Shown here piece after piece: positions 9,219 to 18,947 of a stretch of DNA of 64,000 bases. The notes beneath the pieces are model-generated. The model saw only the letters and a program-made list of their open reading frames with translations, ran no database searches and had not been told where the DNA came from. The translations under genes and the position numbers were made by a program. Each line of letters begins with the position of its first letter. The stretch's first letter is position 1. The DNA comes from Fuscovulum sp. GTDB lineage: Bacteria; Pseudomonadota; Alphaproteobacteria; Rhodobacterales; Rhodobacteraceae. The stretch is taken from contig CP136571.1 of NCBI GenBank assembly GCA_035192965.1, forward strand, positions 1,508,501 to 1,572,500. The letters are read 5' to 3'.

Positions 9219-10573
9219 CCTTCGACTACGATCTTTTCGTCATCGGCGGCGGATCGGGCGGGGTCCGCGCCGCGCGCATCGCATCAGGCGAAGGCGGGGC
9301 AAAGGTTGGCCTTGCCGAAGAAAGCCGCATGGGCGGCACCTGCGTCATCCGGGGATGCGTGCCGAAAAAGCTGATGGTCTTTGCATCTGGCTTTCCCGAC
9401 ACGCTGCAAGATGCCGCCGCCTATGGCTGGCAGGTGCAGGCCGGCACGTTCGACTGGCCCCGCTTCCGCACCGCGCTGGAGGCGGAGCTTGACCGTCTGG
9501 AAGGCGCCTATCGCAACACGCTCACCAATGCCGGCGTGACCATCCACGACGCCCGCGCCACCGTGGTGGATCCGCACACCGTTCGGCTCGCCACGGGCGA
9601 GGTGTTCACCACCAAGCACATCCTGATCGCCACCGGCGGCTGGCCCTTCATCCCCGATATTCCCGGCCGCGAACTGGCCATCACATCGAACGAGATCTTT
9701 CACCTTGATTCCCTGCCCAAACGCGCCCTCGTCGTCGGCGGCGGCTATATCGCATCGGAATTCGCCTGCATCCTGCACGGCCTCGGGGTGGAAACCACTC
9801 AGTATTACCGTGGCGCGCAAATCCTGCGTGGCTTTGATGATGAGGCCCGGGGTCACGTCGCCAATGCGATGCAGATGCGCGGCATCGCCATTCATTGCGG
9901 CACCGACGTCATCCGTTTGGAGAAAACCGCCACTGGCATCCGCGCCGTGGCCACCGATGGCACGGAACGCGAGTTTGACCTCGTCCTTTATGCTACGGGC
10001 CGCAAACCGAATGCCACAGGCCTTGGTCTGGAAGAGCTTGGCGTGAAATTCGGCCGCAATGGCCAGATCCTCGTCGACGATTATTCGCAGACCGCCGTCC
10101 CCTCGATCTTTGCCGTGGGCGATGTGACCGGCCGCGTCAACCTGACGCCCGTCGCCATCCGCGAAGGCCACGCCTTCGCCGATACCGTCTTTCGCGGCAT
10201 CCCCACCCGTTTCGATCACAGCCTGATCGCCTCGGCCGTCTTCACCCAGCCCGAACTGGGCAGCGTTGGCCTGTCGGAAGAGGCCGCCCGCGAACAGGAA
10301 GAGATCGAGGTTTACGCAGCCACCTTCCGCCCGATGAAGACGCTTTTCGCCGGGCGGCAGGACCGCGTTCTGATGAAACTCATCGTCAGCGCCGCCACGC
10401 GCAAGGTTCTGGGCTGCCATATCGTCGCACCGGATGCGGGCGAATTGATCCAGCTTGCCGCCATTGCCATCGGCATGGGCGCCACGAAAGAGGACTTTGA
10501 CCGCACCGTTGCGGTGCATCCCACCATTTCGGAAGAGTTGGTGACAATGCGCAAACCGACCCGAAAAGGCTAG
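9215..10573 (+). CDS. gor: Glutathione-disulfide reductase
   Basis: A 452-residue flavoprotein that reduces glutathione disulfide with NADPH in the cytoplasm. It has the FAD-binding GGGSGGVRAAR fold (residues 11-21), the redox-active cysteines C43 and C48 in GGTCVIRGCVPKK, the NADPH-binding GGGYIASEFA Rossmann motif, the second FAD motif with FAVGDVTGR, and the C-terminal dimer domain with the catalytic His in AVHPTISEEL. It overlaps rpiA by 4 bases. The VIRGC variant of the redox site is typical of alphaproteobacterial enzymes. Confidence 0.94.
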   Translation: MTFDYDLFVIGGGSGGVRAARIASGEGGAKVGLAEESRMGGTCVIRGCVPKKLMVFASGFPDTLQDAAAYGWQVQAGTFDWPRFRTALEAELDRLEGAYRNTLTNAGVTIHDARATVVDPHTVRLATGEVFTTKHILIATGGWPFIPDIPGRELAITSNEIFHLDSLPKRALVVGGGYIASEFACILHGLGVETTQYYRGAQILRGFDDEARGHVANAMQMRGIAIHCGTDVIRLEKTATGIRAVATDGTEREFDLVLYATGRKPNATGLGLEELGVKFGRNGQILVDDYSQTAVPSIFAVGDVTGRVNLTPVAIREGHAFADTVFRGIPTRFDHSLIASAVFTQPELGSVGLSEEAAREQEEIEVYAATFRPMKTLFAGRQDRVLMKLIVSAATRKVLGCHIVAPDAGELIQLAAIAIGMGATKEDFDRTVAVHPTISEELVTMRKPTRKG

Positions 10574-10649
10574 ACGCGGGCATTCAACTGCTTGAATTTG
10601 GCGCAGACATACACAGTTAAAGCCGGACGACAAAAAAAGGGTACGATCA

Positions 10650-11858
10650 ATGGCAGGAAGCGGTGGTCCTTGGGGCGGCGGCGGCGGCCCGGGCGATGAT
10701 GACCGGAACGGCGGGCGCGACAACGGACGTGATAGCGGCGGACGCGATCCCGGGCGCGGTGCGCGCCGGCCGGGCGAGGGCGGCCCGCAGATCCCCGAAA
10801 TCGACGAGATCATGAAAAAAGGCCAGGAACAGCTGCGCGTCCTGATGGGCGGTCGCGGTGGCCGTGGTCCAACGGGCGGCGGCGGTGGCCGCGATCCGAA
10901 CAGCCCGCTTGTCACCAAACAGGGCCTGCTTCTCGGCGCATTGGCTGCGGTCGGCCTCTGGGCCTTCATGTCATTCTACACAGTCCGTCCCGAAGAACGC
11001 TCTGTCGAACTGTTCCTTGGCGAATTCTCCGCTGTCGGCAATCCCGGTCTGAACTTCGCACCCTGGCCCGTGATCACGGCGGAAATCGTTTCCGTTACCG
11101 GCGAACGCACGACCGATATCGGCGCTGTGGGCGATGGGGCCATCGGCGATGGTCTGATGCTGACCCGCGACCAGAACATCGTGGATATCGGTTTTCAGGT
11201 GGTCTGGAACGTGGCCGATCCCTCGGCCTTCCTGTTCAACCTCGCTGATCCCGATGACACGATCCGCGCTGTATCCGAATCCGCGATGCGCGACATCATC
11301 GCTCGGTCGGAATTGTCACCCATTCTCAACCGTGACCGGGGCGTGATCGCCACGGATCTGCAAACCAACGTGCAGAACACACTGGATTCCTATCAGGCCG
11401 GCATCAACGTCATCCGCGTCAACCTGCAACGCGCCTCTCCTCCGGGCGAGGTGATTGACGCCTTCCGCGAAGTGCAGGCTGCGCAGCAGGAACGCGAACG
11501 CCTCCAGAATGAGGCCGACGCCTACGCCAACCGCGTCACCGCCGGTGCCCGCGGTGAAGCCGCCCGCCTGCTCGAAGAGGCCGAGGCCTACCGCGCCCAG
11601 GTCGTCAACGTGGCGCAGGGTGAAGCCAGCCGCTTCCTGTCGGTCTATGAGGAATACATAAAGGCGCCCGAAGTGACCCGCCGCCGCATGTATCTGGAAA
11701 CGATGGAAAAAGTCCTGGGCGGCATGAACAAGGTCATCCTTGATGGCGTCTCCAGTGGGGAAGGTGGCGGTCAGGGTGTCGTGCCCTTCCTGCCGTTGAA
11801 CGAGCTTAACCGTCCGGTCCCCGCTCAGGGTGCCGCCGCGACCGGAGCGACCAACTGA
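10650..11858 (+). CDS. hflK: FtsH protease modulator HflK
   Basis: A 402-residue inner-membrane protein that forms the HflKC cage around the FtsH protease and tempers membrane-protein turnover. The N-terminal ~90 residues are cytoplasmic and rich in Gly, Arg and Asp. One membrane helix (about 93-112, LLLGALAAVGLWAF) is followed by a periplasmic SPFH/band-7 domain, then a long coiled-coil (AQQERERLQNEADAYANR onward) and a hydrophobic tail. The stop codon shares one base with the start of hflC, so the two subunits are coupled. Confidence 0.95.
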   Translation: MAGSGGPWGGGGGPGDDDRNGGRDNGRDSGGRDPGRGARRPGEGGPQIPEIDEIMKKGQEQLRVLMGGRGGRGPTGGGGGRDPNSPLVTKQGLLLGALAAVGLWAFMSFYTVRPEERSVELFLGEFSAVGNPGLNFAPWPVITAEIVSVTGERTTDIGAVGDGAIGDGLMLTRDQNIVDIGFQVVWNVADPSAFLFNLADPDDTIRAVSESAMRDIIARSELSPILNRDRGVIATDLQTNVQNTLDSYQAGINVIRVNLQRASPPGEVIDAFREVQAAQQERERLQNEADAYANRVTAGARGEAARLLEEAEAYRAQVVNVAQGEASRFLSVYEEYIKAPEVTRRRMYLETMEKVLGGMNKVILDGVSSGEGGGQGVVPFLPLNELNRPVPAQGAAATGATN

Positions 11859-12760
11859 TGAAAAGCGCAATCCTTCTGCCCATCGTCGCCATTATCGGCG
11901 CAACGGCCCTGTCCTCGGTCTTTATCGTGGACGAACGCGAAAAGGCGCTGGTCCTGCAATTTGGTCAGGTCAAACAGATCAAGATAGACCCGGGCCTCGG
12001 CTTCAAGATCCCGCTGATCCAGGACGTTGTCCGTTACGATGGCCGCATCCTCGGTCTGCCCACCACCCCGGTCGAAGTCACCATGCTGGACGACCGCCGT
12101 CTTGTCGTCGATGCTTTCGCCCGCTGGCGGATCGCCAACCTTGTGCAGTTCCGCGAAGCGGTCGGCGCCGGGGGCGAGCCGCAGGCTCTGCGCCGCCTCG
12201 AAGGCATCATCAACCCGGCCATCCAGCAGGTGCTCGGCTCGGTCGATTCAAGCCGCGTCCTGTCCGAGGATCGTACCGCCTTGATGAACCAGATCCGCGA
12301 TATCGCCCGCCGTCAGGCAGCGAATCTGGGGATCGAGGTCATCGACGTCCGCCTCACCCGCACCGACCTGCCTGATCAGAACCTCTCGGCGACCTTCGCC
12401 CGGATGCGGGCCGAACGCGAACGCGAGGCAGCCGATGAAATCGCCCGCGGTAACGAAGCGGCGCAGCGCGTGCGCGCCTCTGCCGACCGGACGGTGGTGG
12501 AACTCACCTCCGATGCACGCCGTGAGGCCGACGTCATCCGCGGTGAGGCCGACGCCGAACGCAACGGCATCTATGCCGAAGCTTTTGGCCGCGATCCGGA
12601 ATTCTTCGCCTTCACCCGCTCGCTCACGTCTTATGAGCGCGCGTTGCAGCCGGGCAATTCCTCCATCGTGATGGAGCCGACCAGCGAATTCTTCGATTAT
12701 CTGAGCTCGGACGCCGGACGCGGCAACGCAACCGACCCCGAAGTTCCCGTGACGGAATGA
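11858..12760 (+). CDS. hflC: FtsH protease modulator HflC
   Basis: A 300-residue partner of HflK. It has an N-terminal membrane anchor (residues 4-22), a band-7 domain beginning SVFIVDEREKALVLQFGQV, and a helical coiled-coil with RMRAEREREAADEIARGNE. The typical C-terminal FAFTRSLTSYERAL segment is present. Its stop overlaps the next small gene by 4 bases. The order hflK-hflC-DUF2065-degP is widespread in alphaproteobacteria and groups periplasmic and membrane quality-control proteins. Confidence 0.95.
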   Translation: MKSAILLPIVAIIGATALSSVFIVDEREKALVLQFGQVKQIKIDPGLGFKIPLIQDVVRYDGRILGLPTTPVEVTMLDDRRLVVDAFARWRIANLVQFREAVGAGGEPQALRRLEGIINPAIQQVLGSVDSSRVLSEDRTALMNQIRDIARRQAANLGIEVIDVRLTRTDLPDQNLSATFARMRAEREREAADEIARGNEAAQRVRASADRTVVELTSDARREADVIRGEADAERNGIYAEAFGRDPEFFAFTRSLTSYERALQPGNSSIVMEPTSEFFDYLSSDAGRGNATDPEVPVTE

Positions 12761-12957
12761 CCTGGTTTCTACTGGGCCTCGGCCTGGTTCTGGTGATCGA
12801 GGGGCTGGCGCTTGCGCTGGCCCCTTCACGTATCGAACAACTGCTGGCCTTCTTCGCCGCCCTGTCCCCCGAACGCCGCCGCAGCCTTGGTCTTGCCGCC
12901 GTTGCCACAGGCGTCCTGCTGGTCTGGACGGCGCGGCAGCTGGCAGGCGCACCCTAG
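12757..12957 (+). CDS. DUF2065 family membrane protein
   Basis: A 66-residue protein of the DUF2065 family with two hydrophobic helices (about 2-20 and 45-62) and the motif SRIEQLLAFFAALSPERRRSLGL between them. It overlaps hflC by 4 bases (ATGA), so translation is coupled. The family is nearly always found beside hflKC or degP. A membrane accessory role in quality control is an inference from this context only. Confidence 0.88.
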   Translation: MTWFLLGLGLVLVIEGLALALAPSRIEQLLAFFAALSPERRRSLGLAAVATGVLLVWTARQLAGAP

Positions 12958-13126
12958 CGCGCGCCTTTTGCGCCTCTTGAAACAATCTGCGCAAAGGGTT
13001 CACATGCTGTTGAGAGAGCGCGACCCGGTTTGCATTGCAATCCGCAGCGCCTACCTGATGATCACAAGCGTGCTCCGCCGTGCCGGCCATTGGCAGCGCG
13101 GCACCGCCAAACGAAAGGAGTTCGGA

Positions 13127-14632
13127 GTGCATCCCACCGTTCTGTCCCCTCAGGCCCGCGCCCAATCCGCGCAGCGCCCAACCCCCCGTGTGTTTCTGGC
13201 CCTTGCGCTCGGCCTGTCGCTGGCGCTGGGTTCGGCGCTTGACGTCCGCGCGCAATCGGCCCCCGACAGCTTTGCCGACCTGGCCCAGCAGATCAGCCCG
13301 TCCGTGGTGAACATCACCACCTCTGCCGTCGTCGCCGCCCCCACAGGAAACGGCCCGATGGTCCCCGAAGGATCCCCCTTCGAGGATTTCTTCCGCGATT
13401 TCATGCCCCCCAATGGTGAGGGTGGCCCGCAAGAACCCCGCCGGTCCGAGGCGCTGGGCTCCGGCTTCGTGATTTCCGAAGACGGCTACATCGTCACCAA
13501 CAACCACGTCATCGAAGGCGCGGATGAGATCGAGATCGAATTCTTCTCCGGTGACCGGCTGAAAGCCGAACTCGTCGGCACCGATCCCAAAACCGATATT
13601 GCGCTTCTGAAAGTCACGTCCGAAGAACCGCTTCCCTTCGTCCAGTTTGGCAACTCCGATCTGATGCGCGTGGGCGATTGGGTCATGGCCATGGGCAACC
13701 CGCTGGGTCAGGGCTTCTCGGTCAGCGCGGGCATCGTCTCCGCCCGTGGCCGCGAACTGTCGGGCACCTATGACGATTACATCCAGACTGACGCCGCGAT
13801 CAACCGCGGCAACTCGGGCGGCCCGCTGTTCAACATGGACGGTCAGGTCATCGGCGTGAACACTGCCATCCTGTCGCCCAATGGCGGCTCCATCGGCATC
13901 GGATTCTCCATGGCCTCCAATGTGGTGACCAAGGTCGTCGATCAGCTGCGTGAATTCGGCGAAACCCGCCGCGGCTGGCTGGGCGTCCGCATTCAGGACG
14001 TCACGCCCGACGTGGCCGAGGCGATGGGGCTGGAAGCCTCTGCCGGCGCGCTCATCACCGATGTCCCCGACGGTCCGGCCAAAGACGCCGGGATGCAGGC
14101 AGGTGACGTGATCACCACTTTCGACGGCAAGGAAATCGGCTCGGTCCGCGACCTCACCCGTCAGGTCGCAGACAGCCCGGTCGGCTCCGCCGTTCCCGTG
14201 ATCGTCCTGCGCGAAGGCGAAACGACAACGCTTTCCGTCACCCTTGGCCGCCGCGAAGAGGCCGAGGCTTCCGAGGTCGTCCCCGCCGCCGCCGACCCGC
14301 AGCAGGACCCGGCTGAACTGAACCTCCTGGGCCTCACCCTCGCGCCGCTGACGGCAGAAACCGCCGCCGAACTGGGCCTGCCGGATGATGCCAAGGGTCT
14401 GGCTGTCACCGCGGTCGACACCCTGTCCGAGGCTTATAGCAAAGGCCTCCGCGAAGGCGACGTGATCACCGAGGCAGGGCAACAGCCTGTTTCGCGCCTT
14501 TCCGATCTCGAAGACCGGGTGACCGAGGCGCGCGATGCGGGCCGCAAGTCGCTGCTTTTGCTGGTACGTCGTGCAGGCGACCCGCGCTTCGTGGCTCTCT
14601 CGGTCGAAGAAATGGCCCCTGCCGAACAATAA
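13127..14632 (+). CDS. degP: Do-family periplasmic serine protease (DegP/DegQ type)
   Basis: A 501-residue secreted protease/chaperone. A signal peptide (core FLALALGLSLALGSAL) directs export. The trypsin-like domain has the triad H127 (NNHVIEG), D157 (TDIALLKV) and S230 (GNSGGPLF). Two PDZ domains follow, the first starting near GWLGVRIQDV and the second in the last 100 residues. The GTG start is chosen because AAAGGAG lies 6 bases ahead and just precedes the signal peptide. The frame is open upstream without protein-like content. It degrades or refolds damaged envelope proteins and lies 169 bases downstream of the hflKC genes. Confidence 0.93.
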   Translation: MHPTVLSPQARAQSAQRPTPRVFLALALGLSLALGSALDVRAQSAPDSFADLAQQISPSVVNITTSAVVAAPTGNGPMVPEGSPFEDFFRDFMPPNGEGGPQEPRRSEALGSGFVISEDGYIVTNNHVIEGADEIEIEFFSGDRLKAELVGTDPKTDIALLKVTSEEPLPFVQFGNSDLMRVGDWVMAMGNPLGQGFSVSAGIVSARGRELSGTYDDYIQTDAAINRGNSGGPLFNMDGQVIGVNTAILSPNGGSIGIGFSMASNVVTKVVDQLREFGETRRGWLGVRIQDVTPDVAEAMGLEASAGALITDVPDGPAKDAGMQAGDVITTFDGKEIGSVRDLTRQVADSPVGSAVPVIVLREGETTTLSVTLGRREEAEASEVVPAAADPQQDPAELNLLGLTLAPLTAETAAELGLPDDAKGLAVTAVDTLSEAYSKGLREGDVITEAGQQPVSRLSDLEDRVTEARDAGRKSLLLLVRRAGDPRFVALSVEEMAPAEQ

Positions 14633-14655
14633 GGGCGGTCACAGCATCATCATCC

Positions 14656-14684
14656 GGGGCGGCGGGGCAACCTGCCGCCCCTTT
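14656..14684 (+). terminator. Intrinsic terminator after degP
   Basis: An 8-bp GC stem (14656-14663 with 14674-14681) around a 10-base loop, followed by a short T run. It sits 24 bases after the degP stop, in the 53-base gap before the convergent HD-domain gene. Confidence 0.6.
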
Positions 14685-14685
14685 G

Positions 14686-15321
14686 CTATCCGATCTCGTG
14701 CAACAGCCGGGTACGAAAGCTTTCCATCCATTCCGCCCGTTCTTCTGCCATCCGCCGCCCTGTCGCCGTCTGCATCGCGGCGGCCACCGGGAACAGCTTC
14801 ACGTCCAGATGGTCCAGCGCATAGCGGCGATCATCCAGCGCCCGCTCCATCGCCAGCGGATCAACGGCATGGAACAAGGCGCCCCCCATCTGCCCGGCGA
14901 TCAGGAACATCCGCGCCAACCCAATCGCCCCCAGCGCCTCCAGCCGATCCGCATCCTGCAGGATACGCGCCTCTATCGTTTCCGGCGCGATCCCGGCGGA
15001 AAAGCTGTGCGCTGCAATGGCGTGATGCACCGCCGCCATTCGCCCTGCGTCAAACTCCATCGCCGCCAGTTCCCGCACCGCCAGATCCGCAGACAGTCGC
15101 GAAGCCTGCGCCCGATCAGGGCTGTCCTTGGGCAGGTTCACCGCATCGTGGAAATAGGCCGCCGCTGCAAGTACGTCCGCATCCGCCCCCGGCTCATCCA
15201 GCGCAATCAGGCGGCAGCTTTTCCACACCCGGTCCAGATGGCCCAGATCATGCGCCCCATCCGTCGCCCCCTCCCACAGCGCGGCCATCCGCGCGCGGGC
15301 GCGGCCCGCCCAGACGCTCAC
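14686..15321 (-). CDS. HD-domain phosphohydrolase
   Basis: A 211-residue protein of the HD superfamily. The metal-binding pattern is visible as H in AHDLGHLDRVW, HD in AYFHDAVNLP, further His in AVHHAIAAHSF, and D in LQDADRLEALGA. Such enzymes hydrolyse phosphate esters of nucleotides, but the substrate is not predictable here. A GTG start is chosen because it overlaps the upstream lipoprotein gene's stop as GTGA, giving translational coupling. An internal ATG eleven residues later is possible. No signal peptide is present. Confidence 0.82.
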   Translation of the reverse strand: MSVWAGRARARMAALWEGATDGAHDLGHLDRVWKSCRLIALDEPGADADVLAAAAYFHDAVNLPKDSPDRAQASRLSADLAVRELAAMEFDAGRMAAVHHAIAAHSFSAGIAPETIEARILQDADRLEALGAIGLARMFLIAGQMGGALFHAVDPLAMERALDDRRYALDHLDVKLFPVAAAMQTATGRRMAEERAEWMESFRTRLLHEIG

Positions 15322-15866
15322 AATTCCTCCAGCGCGGTGGGCAGCAGCCCCAGTTCCCGCGCCGCCGCAAGCGACAGGCGCGCACTGTCCAGCCCCCGCT
15401 CGGTCTGATAGCGCCGCACCGCATCGCGCGTGCCCGCATCCATCTGCCCGGTCAATTCCAGCGTGTAATAGCCCCGCGCTTTCAGCGCCCGCTGAAGCGA
15501 TGCCATGAATCCCACCGTATAATCGGCAGGGCAGGGCGCGCGGAACCAAACCTCCTCGCGGTCCTGCAGGATGCGTGTGCTTGTGTTGGTGCGATAGCTG
15601 GCAGGGGTCAGCACGCTGCCATCCTCGGCCCGCGTTTCGGGTGTCACCACCACCTGTTCCGTCACCGTCTCGATCACCGCAGGCGTCACGTCGCTTTCCC
15701 AGCACGCGCCTTCGGGCTGCGCGGGCGGTCCGGGCCGGTCCAGCCGCACGATTTCGCGCGCAAGGTCGCTGCTGCGGGGGGCCTGTGGCACGCCCGCCGT
15801 CTGGCAGGCGCACAGCACCACCAGCATCAGACCCGTCGCTATCGCTGTTCTCTGCATCCGCCCCAT
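15318..15866 (-). CDS. Peptidoglycan-binding-domain lipoprotein
   Basis: A 182-residue secreted protein. The N terminus (TAIATGLMLVVLCACQT) has a hydrophobic core ending in an LCAC lipobox-like site, so it is probably a lipoprotein, although Cys at the -2 position is unusual. The C-terminal third (SLQRALKARGYYTLELTGQ then DAVRRYQTERGLDS) matches a PG_binding_1 fold. Two close ATG codons (15866, 15857) are possible starts. It overlaps the HD-domain gene by 4 bases. A cell-wall-associated role is inferred from the domain. Confidence 0.75.
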   Translation of the reverse strand: MGRMQRTAIATGLMLVVLCACQTAGVPQAPRSSDLAREIVRLDRPGPPAQPEGACWESDVTPAVIETVTEQVVVTPETRAEDGSVLTPASYRTNTSTRILQDREEVWFRAPCPADYTVGFMASLQRALKARGYYTLELTGQMDAGTRDAVRRYQTERGLDSARLSLAAARELGLLPTALEEL

Positions 15867-15938
15867 GTCCTGCCCGCCCGGTTTGCCCGGATCACGGCGC
15901 AGCATAGCGGCATTCCCTGTGCGCTGAAAGCCCGCCCC

Positions 15939-16850
<912 letters not shown>

Positions 16851-16893
16851 CGAACCAAATCTAATCGGCAGGGTCGCGCATCGCGCGGCCCCA

Positions 16894-17562
16894 TCAGGCC
16901 AGCAGCAGCGCCGCCTCGGTCCGGCTGGCACAGGGCCGCGCAGTCCCTCCCAACAAAGTGCCTTCCCAGAAGGCCCGGCCCAGATCGGGAAACACGGCCA
17001 GAAGCTCGGCCAGCGTGTCCGGTGCCAACTCAGCCGCATCCTGTGCAAAGGGGTGATAGCTTTCCGTTGCCGCCCCTTCGGCAAAGATGATCTCGTGCCG
17101 GTCAAACAGCAGATGGAAGTACTCCACCCGCTCCTCCGGCACCACCTGCACCCGGTCGCCATCCACCAGATCGGCCGCCGCCGCCAGAACCTCCGGCTCG
17201 CCGGTCAGCAATTCCGCGCGCCAGCCCGACACCACCATCCGGTGATGCGGCGATACCCGCACCGGGCGCACATTACCCAAAACCCCGGTCGCGATCTCCA
17301 CTGGGGCCAGCGCACCGCGCCCGTCCACCAGCTTTGACAGCACCCGCCGCACCGGCTGCATCCCATGATCCATAGTTTCGATCATCATGCCGTCGCGCAG
17401 ATCCTCGACCGCGACTAATCCCGTCGCCGTCTCGATCCGCGTTCCCCGGGCGAAACAGGCCAGTTCCGTGGTCTGGAACACATGGACTGCCAGCGCCAGC
17501 GCCGCATCCACCCGTTCATCTTGCATCTGGTCTGGCATCACGATCACCCGTTCACTTGGCAC
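16894..17562 (-). CDS. Orphan Hint-domain protein
   Basis: A 222-residue protein with a Hedgehog/intein (Hint) domain that begins at Cys36 in CFARGTRIETATG. Next come VAVEDLRDGMMIET and the VSPHHRMVVSG segment, matching the Hint_2 family abundant in Rhodobacterales. Only 35 residues precede the cysteine and no secreted adhesin or RTX repeats are attached, so the biological substrate of any self-processing is unclear. The GTG at 17562 is the longest start, and an ATG at 17538 is an alternative. It is convergent with the ferredoxin gene. Confidence 0.85.
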   Translation of the reverse strand: MPSERVIVMPDQMQDERVDAALALAVHVFQTTELACFARGTRIETATGLVAVEDLRDGMMIETMDHGMQPVRRVLSKLVDGRGALAPVEIATGVLGNVRPVRVSPHHRMVVSGWRAELLTGEPEVLAAAADLVDGDRVQVVPEERVEYFHLLFDRHEIIFAEGAATESYHPFAQDAAELAPDTLAELLAVFPDLGRAFWEGTLLGGTARPCASRTEAALLLA

Positions 17563-17667
17563 AGGTGGAAGACTCGCCCCGAACTGTGACGAGATTAGGG
17601 CGCGCGCACATCGGCCGCGGGGAAAATGGTTAACCGTTCATGGCAATCACGCCCCAATCGGGCGGCG

Positions 17668-18093
17668 TCAATTGGCCTTGCGCGCGGGCAGAAAGGGCAG
17701 GGGGGTGACGGGCACCCCATCCTCCAGCAGCTTGCGCGCCTCATCCGCCCGCGCCTCGCCATGGATGGCGCGTTCAGGTACCTCACCGGCATGCATGCGC
17801 CGTGCCTCGGTCACGAAGTCCATCCCCACGTAATCGGAATTCTCTTCGACCTGGCGGCGCAACGCGGCCAGCGCCGCCTCAAGCTCGGTCGCCGGCGCGC
17901 CCAGCGAAGGCCGCTCCGCCTCGCCGCGCAGGGCCGCCACGCTGGGGGCCATCAGCGCCTTTTCGACCTCACCCGATCCGCAGACCGGGCAGGCCACATG
18001 CCCCGCCGCCTTGAGCGTGTCGAACGCGCTGCCCGACGGGAACCAGCTTTCAAAGCTGTGGTCCTTGGCACATTTCAGGCTGAAGCGGATCAT
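17668..18093 (-). CDS. DUF1178 family protein
   Basis: A 141-residue protein of DUF1178. The N-terminal zinc-ribbon-like part has MIRFSLKCAKDHSFESWF and ACPVCGSGEVEKALMAP, giving cysteines at a CxxC plus an earlier Cys. The C-terminal half is helical with VGMDFVTEARRMHAGEVPERAIHG, which is conserved in the family. The function is unknown. It lies 93 bases after the NUDIX gene on the same strand, an arrangement common in this lineage. Confidence 0.88.
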   Translation of the reverse strand: MIRFSLKCAKDHSFESWFPSGSAFDTLKAAGHVACPVCGSGEVEKALMAPSVAALRGEAERPSLGAPATELEAALAALRRQVEENSDYVGMDFVTEARRMHAGEVPERAIHGEARADEARKLLEDGVPVTPLPFLPARKAN

Positions 18094-18186
18094 CGCGGAT
18101 CACCGGGTTGCAAGGGGCAGTCTCGTCTCATCCTTCCGACCTATGCAGATCGGTCCGGAAATCAAGCCACGCGTCACGGGTCGCGG

Positions 18187-18711
18187 TCAGGTCGCAGGTC
18201 CTGCCGTGGCTTGGGTCAGGACTGCAGGATCATGCGCCAGCTTCTGGAACAGCGCCCGCAATTCCGGCTCGGCCACCAGCTTGGCGGCCTTGTCCGCCCC
18301 GAACCAACGGCGGCGGCGTTCCTTGCGTTCGGGGAAGCGCGCCGCAAGCTCCTCTACACGCAACGGAAAGACCGACACTGCACAGGGCAGCGCCTCTTTG
18401 GTGCCGCGCAGCTTGTCATAGGTATACAGGCCCAACGCATCCTTACCTTCCTGTCCACGCACCCCGGCCTCTTCCCAGGCCTCCTGCGCGGCGGATTCGG
18501 CCGGGCTCTTGTCTGCGACGGGCCAGCCTTTGGGAATGACCCACCGCCCGGTATCGCGGCTGGTGATCAGCAGCACCTCGACACGCCCGCGATGCAGTCG
18601 CCAGCACAACGCAGCAAACTGGTTGCGCGGTCCGTCCTCCCCCAGGGAAAGGAATTGGCTTGTCTGGCTCCGTTTCATCTGCTCGCCCGATCTTTCAACC
18701 CGGTTTTTCAT
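18187..18711 (-). CDS. NUDIX hydrolase
   Basis: A 174-residue NUDIX protein that would hydrolyse a nucleoside diphosphate linked to another moiety. The Nudix box is present as PKGWPVADKSPAESAAQEA followed by WEEAGV, with Gln in place of the usual Arg, as in a subfamily of alphaproteobacterial enzymes near diphosphoinositol polyphosphate hydrolases. Start choice is uncertain: ATG at 18711 or ATG at 18678 (163 residues). The frame is open further upstream but with a non-conserved, Arg-rich extension. Substrate unknown. Confidence 0.85.
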   Translation of the reverse strand: MKNRVERSGEQMKRSQTSQFLSLGEDGPRNQFAALCWRLHRGRVEVLLITSRDTGRWVIPKGWPVADKSPAESAAQEAWEEAGVRGQEGKDALGLYTYDKLRGTKEALPCAVSVFPLRVEELAARFPERKERRRRWFGADKAAKLVAEPELRALFQKLAHDPAVLTQATAGPAT

Positions 18712-18947
18712 CCGGATCGCTGCTTTGTCCTCGTATATGATAGGTCGCGCCCCGAACTTCCACTCCGAGATTGGTTTTCCTGCGGATTTTACGTGGTTTC
18801 TTTGGATTTTGTCGGCAATATGCCACTTACGACAGCATTTCACGCCCGTGCCGCCATTTGCTTCATGCCAAGGTCGCGTTGACCTTGGCCCTACCCGCCT
18901 TATCTTGCGCCTGATAACGTAAAGCCAAGCCATTTCAGGAAGCCGCG

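Noticed and set aside
12248..14629. A 793-codon open frame on the minus strand across hflC and degP
   Set aside because: It runs antisense to clear, conserved hflC and degP genes and has no recognisable domains. Long antisense frames are expected at this GC content.
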